This document shows, piece after piece, positions 9,544-20,775 of a stretch of DNA of 64,000 nt. The position numbers were made by a program, and so were the translations under genes. The notes under the pieces are model-generated. The model saw only the letters and a program-made list of their open reading frames with translations. It had not been told where the DNA came from and made no database searches. Where the stretch lies: contig MU623486.1 of assembly GCA_025201765.1 (NCBI GenBank), forward strand, positions 19,530-83,529. The letters are read 5' to 3'. How positions within the stretch are numbered: the stretch's first letter is position 1; the number at the start of each line of letters is the position of its first letter. The DNA is from Daldinia sp. FL1419. Taxonomy: Eukaryota > Ascomycota > Sordariomycetes > Xylariales > Hypoxylaceae.

Positions 9544-12500
9544 ATGGCTCCCACATCCCATGGAAGAGTTGGTCCAAACGGCCGCGAAGGTCTTGCGAAT
9601 ATCCAGGTGAATTGCAATAATGGCCCGCCACCGTCAACTCTGGCGGCGCAACTGGTGGAAAATATCTCCGCTTCGACGCGCTCCTCTCGACCCGACGAGA
9701 CGGCAGAACTGAAAAGGTTCTTCGGAATTATAGAGGAAGTCAAGAACCAGCCTGAGCTGCTGAGGACAGCGAAAGAGCGAATGGAGCATAATCATATGCT
9801 GATTTATGTTTATACCCGAGTTGTTTTAGAAGGCCTTAGATGGGATGACCCTTTTGCCGACAGAGTTCAGCTACGCGCGGATGCGCTAAAAGCTGTGAAT
9901 TTCCTCAAGATCACCATCAAAGAAACTCCCGAGGTCCTCATTGCCAAGTCTGGTTCGGACTCGTTCCTCTTCAGAGGAGGCGAACCTTTGTGGTTGTGGA
10001 TCTTCCCAAAGGTCCTGAAAATGCTTGGAAACGATCATTGCGCTGATATGAAAGGGGAGATCGAATTATTCTTCCACGAAATACTCTTGACTGCCTCTCT
10101 TACTGGGGTATTATGGCCCGTATTACCACAATTCCTTTCGTATATCAAGATATGCTTCAACGGTAGGCGTGTAGTTGCTTTAGTTTCGTAGCGATGGTCT
10201 CAGCTGATAAACTCGTATAGCTATCATCGGGCATTTTAAGGGCTTCAAGATCCAGTCGGCGAGCAGAGATCTCCCTGTCCGCTTACAATTACCCCCAGAC
10301 CCATTTCTTATTTCTATCGCAAGTGGAGACTTGAAGCTACTTCACCAGCAATGTACATACGTTATACCGTCAGCATCACATGCTTTACAACATGCTTCTT
10401 GTCTCCTGTCTATTATATCCAAACCTCTGACACAAGATTACACTAAATTTGACATAATGTCTAATTTTCAGGAGTGCATCCCTTGGCTTTTCGACGCCTA
10501 TCTTCATCTCCACGACACACAAATTCAATGGCAATACATATTTCCCACTGTTCTTCCTCAATTCTTGGAGAATGCCTTGCAATTATTCGAAGTCATCGGG
10601 GCCACCAGTAGCTTTGATAGGTGTGTTCAGCAGAAAGCATCTACGCTATTAGTCCTTCTCTGCATGGATATGTCAAATCACCGATTAGGAAGGCTTGTAG
10701 CTGACGGCCAAGAAAGTTCCGAGTATCAATTACTCTGTAGGTCACTTGGGAAGGTGGCTAAGATTTGCTTATACTCCGAGCCAATATCGCGGCTCGTTAC
10801 TTCGCAACTGATACCGACGCTTGAGAAACCGATATTGGGTAATGAAGTTGCCCTGTCCGGGACTGATCTATGGGTAGGTACCAGCCAAGAACTAAAGGAG
10901 AGGCTACTAATTATAGCATAGAGGTGTTTAGAATTGCTCCGGAAAGTGGCTATTACTCCTTCACCTGCTTTACTAAACGTTGTGGCACAGGCGGACCAGT
11001 TTTCCGACGAGGAACTCCGCCACCAGGTTAATGAACTGAATATAGAAGTCGTGGACGCTAAGGATTCTGAGCGCCAGTCAAAGCGAAGAAAAGTCTCAGC
11101 TGATTCGCTGTCGTTGTCTAAAGTCACAACTCGAATATGGCATTTACTTGGGGTGGAGCCTATGTCGAGTCTCACAGACTTAATGGCTATCTTGGAGTAA
11201 GTCAATCCGGTTACCTGTATCACTGGCTGTGGCTTACTTACAATGATAGGACTCGGTTCAATGAAATCTCTGAATCTGAGCTGTGTCGAATCATCAACTT
11301 ACTCGGTTATATATGTTGCGCTGCGGACGATACACTCATAATACATGAGACTAAGGGGGAGAAATTCCTACGGCTTGATTGTCGTCATTGCTGGGCTTCT
11401 CAACCAGCAAGCGAACAGTCATTCTACCTTGACCCCAATACCAAGCAGACGGTCCAAGGCATATTTACGTGGCTGGTTCAGCTCCCGAGTTTTCTTGAAT
11501 CTCAGAAACCACGGGTAACCGCCATGACCGTCTTGAGACGGATCGCAAGACACTGCACGGATTTAGACTTCCTGGACATAGAGATTTCCGCGACTGCGCA
11601 ATGGTGTTTAAAGTCACTCCAGAGTTCCGTCCGAGAGCTTCGCATCGCCGCCGGGTGAGTAAGTATTGGGCATATGTCAGATTTTGGCTAATAAGGCTAG
11701 ACGAACTGTTACCGTGTTCCTATCTATCTCAACGCATCCAAATATCACGTTGAAAGTTGCACAAAGAAACTGCGCAAATGTTCTTAATATACTTCGATCT
11801 CTTTCGGAACAAGACACACCCCAGCTTACGGAGACGTGTATTTTAGCTTGGTCTCAAGTCGGAAGGTAAACACATAAATTCCACGCTGTTTGAAGTGAAT
11901 ACTAAACGCCCATCCTAGTGTCATATATGATGATCAGCTAAATCTTGTACTCGTGAAGCTAGTTGACTACCTGGGACATGAGAGCATGATTATATCAGCG
12001 GCCGCATTTGCTGAGGTACGGCCGCCAATCTATAACCTTATTTATCAGATCTCTGACTTTACATAGATAGTGAAGCTTGCTCGATCTCGCGGTATGGCCA
12101 CCCGGCAATTTTTCGAACCATTTTGGAGATATCTCGCCTTTTCTGCGGTTAAGGACCTTACGACTCGTCCCAAACTAGCAAAGCTGCTCGCGGAGCTGCT
12201 GGATATGAGTATAGCAGAGTTGCTGCTCTATACTCAAAAATATGCTCTGCCTTGGCTTGTGCTCACTAAAAAGAGCGATGTCATCCAAAAGATCGCGGAA
12301 GCTCGAAATGAAAAAGAAGTTTGGCAGCCATGTTTAGACGAGGCTAACCTAGGTCCTATTCTGGCTCTTTTACTAACACAGGATGCGCCCGATATCGAGA
12401 AATTTTGTATGGAGCTATTGGGATGTATATCACCACACCTTAATAAATCTGGCGGTCTACTGGAGTTACTTCGAATAGAGCCTATCGGGACTACATTGGA

Positions 12501-15500
12501 ACTACTGAAGACTGCAGGTGATTCTGAAGAAGATCGCAAGCCTCATGTGAGCACCCCTTACCCGCGACTTGTATTACAAACAGTACTGATTGGGCTTCCA
12601 GGTCCGTAGCGTCTTAAATAAAGTGGCAAGCATGATGCTAGCAGGGACCGGTGAGCTGAAGCAGAAGAAAGTACATGCATCAGGCCCTTTTTTGCAGAGA
12701 TATGCACTAGCTCTCATGGCCGGGTTGACCCAAGTCATCAACGATGTGTCAATCCGAACGCCAACACAAGAGAGAAAACGATGTATAAGAGCAATGGAAG
12801 AGATGATTCGTACCGGAAAACAGTATATCCGTATTGCTCGCCCGCAGGTAATACTATTGTCTTGGATTCATATTCAACACGTGCTAACCTGTATATAGAT
12901 CTCCGCTTGTCTCCAGGCAGTGATGCAGTACGACGAACTTCGCTCTGCTGCGTTTTCCTGCTGGGCTTCGATGCTGATTCATCTAGAAGAAGAGGACGTC
13001 GAGGCCCTTATCGAGACAACATTTTTCCTCATCAGCCATTATTGGCCCTCATTTGACGAGGCAACACAAAAGCTAACCCGAAATTTGATCGAGTCCTTAT
13101 TAGAAAAAGAGAGCGTAGTGCTGGAAGCGATGATTAGTAAACTCCCATCATTTAGCCATATCAATGAACTATTGGATATTGAGGCCCAACTTAGCAAGCT
13201 TCGTCAACCCGTCGACAGCAGGACAGCTTTCTCCTTGCTTGCAGAGAGGATTCGCCATGAAAATGATGGAGTTGTCTTATTAGCGTTAAGGGAACTTGTA
13301 TCTTATCTGCAGAGGCAGCAAGATTATTTGCAGGCATCCGCAGTTAGTGAGCAGCCCGACTCTGTTGTTCCTACTCTTGCTCGCTCGCTTCTAGATTGCT
13401 CATCGCGATATAACGGGACCCACGATGAAATTAGCGATCTATGCACCCGATGCCTAGGGCTAATAGGTTGTCTGGATCCGAATCGTGTTGAGACGGTCCG
13501 TGCCTCGAAGCAAATTGTCATCAGAAGCAATTTTGAGCACGCCGGCGAGACAACAGACTTTGTCATATACATATTAGAGGAGGTATTGGTTAAGTCGTTC
13601 CTCTCCGCAACCGATACCAATCTCCAAGGGTTCCTCTCGTATGCTATGCAAGAATTACTTGATCGATCCGATATCAGAGCTGCTGTGGAAATGCAGGGGT
13701 CTCGAGAGGCGGCACCCATTTATCGGAGATGGCTATCAATGTCCGAAAATGCTCGCGAGGTTTTAATTCCTTTCATGACTTCGAGATACGTCGTTCAGCC
13801 AATGGCCCCGCAGAAAACAGAATACCCTATATTTCGTCCTGGTAAGACAAGGTATGCGAACTGGATGCGAAGCTTCACTCTTGACCTTATGCGCAAACCA
13901 CAGGCTCCATTTGCTCAACTCATATTCGAACCTCTGTGCCGAGTGATTCGGATCAAGGACCTTTCCACAGCGGAATTTTTATTTCCGTATGTAGTCCTCC
14001 ACATTATTGTAGGTGAAGATACGACGGATGAAGAGCGCTTGAACGTACTTAACGAACTTCTCAATGTGCTTCACCATGAAGTTCCGAGCAACGCGACTTA
14101 CGAAGAGAGGGAAAATCAAAAACTATATTGCGAGGTAGGCTTCCGATGTGTCGTCTCCGTAATTCTAGTACTAATTGCGATAGGCTGTATTTCGTTTTAT
14201 CGACTATGGTATGCGATGGCTGCAATTAAAGAGGACTTCTAGCAGCTTAAATCCGCGCGACCACGCCGCCATGGACAAGGTACAAAAAATTCTCGATTCT
14301 ATTCCCGCAGAATTGATATCGAAGCGGGCGGTGGATTGCAAAGCTTATGCTCGAGCTTTGTTTCATCTAGAACAACATATCCGTCAGGTAGACGAAGAAA
14401 AGAGAGGCGCCGACGAAAGAGAAAGATTCCTTCAAAGGCTACAAGACATATATACGCAGATAGACGAACCAGATGGGTTAGAGGGAATATCGGCACATCT
14501 ACACGTGCTCGATATCAACCAGCAAGTTCGGAGTCATCGGAAGGCAGGGAGATGGGCAGCGGCACAGACTTGGTACGAAATCAAGCTTGCCGAAGACCCT
14601 GATAATGTAGATGTCCAGGTTGATCTCCTAACTTGCCTTAAAGAATCAGGACAGCATGGTGAGCTACTTATCAGGATAATCATGAGAACATGCGTTAACA
14701 AATATCACAGACGTCCTCTTGAATTATGTTGAAGGTATCGAGAAGCACACCGCTATTACAACAATTAATCGGATAGTGCCTTACGCCGTAGAGGCATCCT
14801 GGGCAACGGGAAGATGGCAGACGATGGAAAAATTCATTAGGAAGTACCAAGGAGATACCACCGAAAATTTCAACGTATCAATCGCCCAAGCCCTTCTTTC
14901 TCTTAAGAGAGGATCGGAGAAGGATTTCGTTCATCAGATGAGAATACTTAGAGACAGAGTCAATGCTTCCATGAACTACTCGGCCACGTCGTCGCTACAG
15001 GCGTGCCACGAACCCATGTTAAAATGTCATGTTCTAACTGACCTAGAACTTATTGCTGGCATCAACAACGATGGCAATCAGCATCCTCAAGAGGTACTTA
15101 AAACTCTCGGTCGACGTCTTGAAGTTCTCGGATCTTATGTCAACGATAAGCAATATGTGCTAAGTATCCGGCGAGCAGCTATGAAATTAATGGGGTAAGT
15201 CTCCTTGGATATTTAGATATCATCCCTTTAACTTCAAAAGCTAATCGAAACAGGTCAAGATTTAGTGATCTAGATATCTCAGCCCTCTGGCTATCGAGTG
15301 CTCGACTTGCGCGAAAGTCCAATTCTATGCACCAATCCTTCAATGCAGTGCTCCATGCTTCACAACTCGGTGACAACTCCGCGACCATTGAAAATGCACG
15401 GCTGTTGTGGAAGGAGGGTCATAATAGGAAGGCAATTCAAACCCTCCAGGGAGCTATCGATAGCCAATCCTTTACCAGCTATAGTTTCACTGAACATGAA

Positions 15501-17483
15501 TCCTCCGAGAAGAACATTGAGTCTCAGCAGAGTATGTTAACTGCGCGTGCGCAATTGCTTCTTGCAAAGTGGCTCGATAGCGCAGGCCAGACTCATGCTT
15601 CTGCGCTGCGGGAACACTACCGGAATGTCCCCAAAATCTACGGCACATGGGAAAAGGGTCATTATTACCTTGGCCGGCATTATAAAAAAGTTCTCGAATC
15701 TGAGAAGGTACTAAAACCAGATGATCAAAGTGATGAGTACCTAACCGGAGAGACGGCTAAGCTCGTAATCGAGAATTACATCAGATCATTAAACTATGGG
15801 GTTAAATACCTCTACCAGACTCTTCCGCGAGTCCTAACGCTATGGCTTGAGATGGGTGCCCAGGTTGATAAAGCGCCAGAGGGCAAGATCTCGCTTTCCA
15901 AGGAGCTTCACTATCGCCGCAAAACGCAGCTCGAATCGCTTCATAAATACCTCTTCAAATCAATTCAGCGATTGCCTGCGTACATCTTTTACACGACTTT
16001 GCCTCAATTGGTGGCTCGTATCGCCCACCCTAATACGGAAGTATTTATGATATTGGAAGAAATCATACTAAGGGTTGTCGAGGCTCATCCAAGGCAAGCG
16101 CTATGGAGTTTATTTGCTGTGATGACCACTCGGCAAGCGTCATCGGAACGAAGAGCACGAGGCCAACAGATGCTTCAAAAGCTCAGGGGTAAGGGTAAGA
16201 AGGTGGAAAATGGTGCTTACGATCTGAAATCTCTGCTGCGCATGGGCGAGAAGTTGGCAGAGCAGCTGCTTATGGCTTGTAATAATGGGGATTTCCAGAG
16301 CAATAGGACGACAGTCGCCAGCATCACTCGAGATCTGAACTTCAATCATAAATGCACGCCATGTCCACTCGTCGTCCCGATAGAGGCCTGTCTCACAGCT
16401 ACGCTGCCTACTCTTACGGATAATGTCAAAAAACATAAGGCATTTTCACGAGACGTCATCGTTATTCAATCATTCTTAGACGAAGTTTTAGTGTTGGGTT
16501 CTTTGGCAAAACCTCGAAAACTCACCGCTCGTGGGTCGGACGGAGTGAACTATGGCTTGCTCATCAAGCCAAAAGATGATCTCCGGACTGACCAACGACT
16601 AATGGAATTCAATAGCATGATCAATCGGTCGTTGAAGCGAGACGCGGAATCTAGTAGGAGGCAACTGTACATTAAAACGTACGCTGTTACGCCGCTTAAC
16701 GAGGAGTGCGGTATCATCGAGTGGGTTGACGGACTCAAAACACTCCGAGATATCCTTCTTGCCATTTACCGGTCTCGTGGCATAATCCCCGATTATCGAC
16801 ATTTAGCACAGATGATGAAGGATGCGACCTCGAGCGACAAGAATATCAAGATATTTTCAGAGACGATCATGGGGATGTTCCCACCTGTGCTTCCTAATTG
16901 GTTTATCGCCCAATTCCCAAACCCTTCAACTTGGTTCGCAGCTCGACTCAGATACACGAGATCATGCGCCGTTATGTCGATGGTCGGCACAATTCTAGGA
17001 CTTGGTGACCGACACGGTGAAAACGTGCTCCTGGAAGAAGGCAACGGCGGCGTATTTCATGTCGATTTCAACTGTCTTTTCGACAAAGGCCTTACCTTTG
17101 CGCAACCGGAACGAGTACCATTCCGCTTAACACACAATATGGTGGCGGCAATGGGAATTTACGGGTACGAGGGACCATTTAGACAATGCTCCGAATTGAC
17201 ACTAAGCATTCTTCGGCAACAAGAGGAAACATTGATGACAATCCTAGAAGCTTTCATCTACGACCCGACGTTAGATCTACAACGGGATAAACGTAAAAAG
17301 AACGAGGTCGTCAAGCTCAATCCTCAGAGTGTGGTTGATAGCATTAAGAGAAAGGTCAGAGGTTTACTACCCGACGAAAGTATCCCACTTGGAGTGGAGG
17401 GGCAGGTGGAAGAGTTGATCAAGCAGGCTGTAAACCCCAAGAACCTATCGGCGATGTATATCGGTTGGTGTCCATTTTTGTAG
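9544..17483 (+). CDS. uvsB: ATR-family checkpoint kinase (UvsB/Mec1/Rad3)
   Basis: PI3K-like protein kinase that senses RPA-coated single-stranded DNA and starts the S/G2 DNA-damage checkpoint in the nucleus. I resolve 12 exons: 9544-10162, 10221-10873, 10922-11196, 11250-11654, 11701-11865, 11919-12015, 12067-12546, 12602-12847, 12899-14134, 14184-14658, 14711-15194, 15254-17483. They sum to 7,365 bases, 2,454 residues, which fits the family. The long N-terminal part is alpha-helical repeat-like; LRIAAGRTVTVFL spans the exon 4/5 join and fixes that acceptor. Kinase motifs near residue 2,295 are LGLGDRHGENVL (catalytic loop) and HVDFNCLFDKGLTF (DFN in place of DFG, usual for ATR). It ends with a FATC domain, MYIGWCPFL. 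An in-frame TAG at 10919-10921 lies inside a 48-base intron. Very sure of identity. Confidence 0.96.
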
Positions 17484-17737
17484 AAGAGCGGTTTTGTATC
17501 ATTGAATTTTTCGACGGGTGCTTGTTTACTTATTATGGGATATAAGATACGAGCAACGCGTTATTACGATATTTGGACATGACATTTCCAATGGTCATTC
17601 TCTACAAGTAGGCTTTGCATGTTTATTTAGGCTGTGTTTTTGAAGGGTGTTTAGATCGGAGGAAAAGGGAGCCGCAGAGTAATGAAAGCACAATAAACAG
17701 CGACGATAATAAAATCAGAGATGATTGCGGATGTAGG

Positions 17738-17768
<31 letters not shown>

Positions 17769-18596
17769 AGGCAGGTGATCGTTTCCCCCTTAAATGAAGA
17801 GATGTGCAAATTAAAATCTACTGCGACTCAACCACACTTTGGTAGGTGCGGTACGGTTAGTGCTGCGTGATGTTAGGCAGATACGTACTAGAGAGGTATG
17901 GGGTACCTCCTTAGGTCTAGAAGAGGTACCTAGCGTACACGCCTAGGTGAAGAACCAGGCACCTAGATATGCCTATAATTGCCTATAATTGTTGCCCTAA
18001 TCTATCGGATTGCCGCCTAAATGGTGTGGTACATAGGTCAACTGCCAGGGCACGGCTCACTAGATTAGAGGTACCTGCCTTCCTCTAGGTAGTGAGTACT
18101 GATGTTAAATAGACAGGTTGGGGTGTCTGGAGCTACCTCCGTGCTCGACACGCGCTACCTTTTCGTTACCACCACTGCGCGTTTCAACCCCCCCGAAATC
18201 AAGCTCGTCTCCAAATTCTCTATTCTTTCTCGAGTTCTCCTTATTGTTTTCCCTCTTTGACAACCTAGGACTTATTTCGTCTATGCATTTGTCTCCTTTA
18301 CTGCATTTGAAATCCTTTCAACCTTTAGGGAATTGGTCTATCTAGAATAAACAAAAACCAATTTCCTCGAGAATCTTTAACGATTGCGTTATTCTGAGAC
18401 CTGCCATCTAACCCATTTCCCCATTTCCCAAGTGGCAGCAGTCTATCATCATTCTACATACCTCTACACCGAAAGTCACCATCTCATCTCATCTCATACG
18501 ATTTTTCTTTCACTCACCTTTCATACTATCTTGACTTGCGATATCCCATAATATTATTATACCTTGGTCGTTTCTAAAAACCAGTACGAGACAATC
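17484..18596. other. Intergenic with poly-A tract and pyrimidine-rich leader
   Basis: Holds the ATR 3' UTR, a 29-base A run (17738-17766), several TAGGTACC-type palindromes at 17880-17960, and a direct repeat GCCTATAATT GCCTATAATT near 17971-17990. From about 18170 to 18595 the DNA is strongly pyrimidine-rich with TCTCA repeats near 18482-18496, which fits a promoter and 5' UTR for the zinc-finger gene. Confidence 0.6.
17738..17766. repeat. Poly-A tract, 29 bases
   Basis: Uninterrupted run of 29 A in the 3' flank of the ATR gene. Confidence 0.95.
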
Positions 18597-19984
18597 ATGT
18601 CTTATCGCGTTGGTGAGTCGTGAGCTTTTCTTTTATTTTTCCCCGTCACAATTACCATTAACCCCCTGCATTTCCACCTTATCGTCATTATCCTCATACT
18701 CGATTGCCTCATCCGCTCTACTCTTTCCCCCTACTCTCTTAGTCAATATAGCTCACCTAGTTTTAGAGATCGCCAAGTCTGGCCGTGCCGGATGTCAGGA
18801 CACCCTATGCAAAAAAACCTCTGATAAAATCCAAAAGGGCGAGCTGCGTTTTGGTGTATGGGTTGATATGCCCGGAAGCGACAACGGATCCTTTAAATGG
18901 CGACACTGGTAAGATGATGCGTTGCTTTTATCAACTCCCAGTCAAGAGCTAACCCTTTCGTAGGGGCTGTGTCTCTGGTAAAACAGTTGCCAACGTCCAG
19001 GAGAAGATCTCCGACGACAATGGCGGTTATCAGTGGGACATGCTTGACGGATATGACGAATTAGAGTGAGTCTCCTTAAAATGTCCCATGATTACATTTT
19101 ACTGACCTTTCACTCCTAGTGAGCAGCCAGAGATCCAAGAAAAGATACGTCGCGTTGTGACTCAAGGTCACATTGATCCCGAGGATTTCAAGGGTGTAAG
19201 TTTGAAGTAGCGCGTGCCGTGAAAATCGTAGCTGACGATTTGGCAGGACCCTGAATTCAACAAACCCGGCCAACCAGCCATTCGTGGCCGTGCTGTCTCT
19301 AAGAAGAAGTCCAAGAAAGATGAGGTCAGTTTTTCCATCACATTCTGTTTCTGTTTTTACTCACATCTATCAAGGACGAAGAAGAGGAGGCCCCCAAGAA
19401 GGCTGCCCCGAAGAAATCTGCAAAGCGTGGCCGCAAGAAGGCAGATGAAGAGGATGAAGAGGATGAAGCCCCTCCTGCCAAAAAGAAGGCCACTAAAGCT
19501 AGCCGCAAATCCAAAAAGGTAGCTGACGAAGACGAGGAAGAGGAAGAGCAAGAAGAGGCTGCACCTGTCAAGGCTCCTTCCAAAGCCCCTACTAAAGCAG
19601 CTCGGGGCAAAAAGGCTGCTGTTAAACCCCCGCCCCCCGCTCCCGCATCCGACGAGGAGGAAGAAGAAGATGAGGAACCAGAGCCTGCTCCTAAGGCTAA
19701 GACCAAGCCTAAGGCAAAGGGTAGTCGTAAGGCCAAGGCTGTCGAATCGGACCAAGATGAGAACGGCGAGGATGACGAGGAACCCGCCCCGAAGCCAGCA
19801 CCTAAGAAGGCAGCCCCCAAAGCGAAGGGTAGCCGTAAGACTAAGACCGCTGGAGCTAACGAAGAGGAGCCCGCTCCCAAGCGTGGACGAGGTCGAGGCC
19901 GTCCCAAGAAGGCGTAAGTTCTAAGACCGAGATGATATTATTCGAGAATCCTCGCTAACAATGAACAGAAATGACGACGAGTAA
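18597..19984 (+). CDS. PARP-type zinc-finger protein with Lys/Glu repeat tail
   Basis: Nuclear DNA-nick-binding type zinc finger joined to a long charged tail; no catalytic domain. Seven exons: 18597-18612, 18767-18908, 18964-19065, 19120-19195, 19247-19324, 19375-19913, 19969-19984; 322 residues. The finger spans about residues 1-100: Cys15 and Cys20 in GRAGCQDTLCKK, then KGELRFGVWVDM, then His52 and Cys55 in KWRHWGC. The rest (about residue 130 on) alternates acidic blocks with Lys/Ala/Pro blocks and repeats the word AKGSRK or ASRKSK three times. It ends in KRGRGRGRPKK, which resembles an AT-hook, then NDDE. Stand-alone zf-PARP proteins are known in fungi; their role in strand-break response is an inference. 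The first exon encodes only five residues. Confidence 0.88.
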
Positions 19985-20425
19985 AACTCTCGAGTCCTTT
20001 TTTGGGTTGATAATAGTTGACCACGATGCTAACGTGCAAACCCTCTCCCGGTCTATTGCGATATTCTAAGGTCCAGGGGCTGTTAATGCAGATAGTGCGT
20101 GCGTTTCCTTTTACGTTTAGCCAGTTCGCCCAGCAGGGCGGTCGAGATGGAGGTCTTGATAACGACCTATGTAATACCAGCACCTAGGGAGGAACGCCAT
20201 AGACAGTTTGCTATGCTTTGAGAGATACCAATTGATGTTTGAGATTGTTGTTATTATGTGAGTGTATTGACTCTTGGGCTATACCTAACTATCGGCATTC
20301 GGTGAACTTGATTATCTCCATACGAAAGCAGTAGCATACGTGTAATACACTACCTACTTGAGAGGTGCATATAATAAGTAATTGACTTGATGAGATGGAC
20401 CGGGTTTAGTTATTTATACTCGAAA

Positions 20426-20513
20426 TACCTAGGTTAGGTACCTAAGTATCTTTCCATTACGTACCTATCTACCTAGGTACCTATATACCTACCTATGTAG
20501 GTGAATATCTGTC
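20426..20513. repeat. Cluster of TAGGTACCTA-type palindromes
   Basis: ACCTAGG, TAGGTACCTA, CCTAGGTACCTA and ACCTACCTATGTAGGT occur within 90 bases. Similar words recur across the window. Confidence 0.85.
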
Positions 20514-20595
20514 TTATAGGAATACGAACTACGTAATAGCGGGTACCTATGTAAGCATTGTATCATGGTGGATACCTATTCCAACAGTGGATATT

Positions 20596-20630
20596 CGGTG
20601 GATTCCAGCGGTGGATTCCAGCGGTGGACT
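20596..20630. repeat. CGGTGGATTCCAG tandem repeat
   Basis: Two perfect 13-base copies and a partial third copy, 145 bases before the EMC1 start. Confidence 0.9.
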
Positions 20631-20775
20631 CAAACGTGGATTTCGTCCCAACGTTAAACTGCTGATCTGGACCATCGACTCTATTACAGTAATGCCAGAT
20701 ATTACCGATTATCACGATCCCCGGTTTTAAATAGCATCTTCGTCGCGTAGGGTAAATTCTACGCAATCGACCAAG

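Larger units (their letters stand above)
19985..20775. other. Intergenic with palindromes and 13-base repeat
   Basis: Contains the 3' UTR of the zinc-finger gene, a dense run of TAGGTACCTA-like words at 20426-20513 and a 13-base tandem repeat at 20596-20630. No gene seen. Confidence 0.6.

Noticed and set aside
19338..19907. 189-codon open frame antisense to the zf-PARP tail
   Set aside because: Shadow of the Lys/Glu repeat tail; it is only Ser/Ala/Leu repeats.
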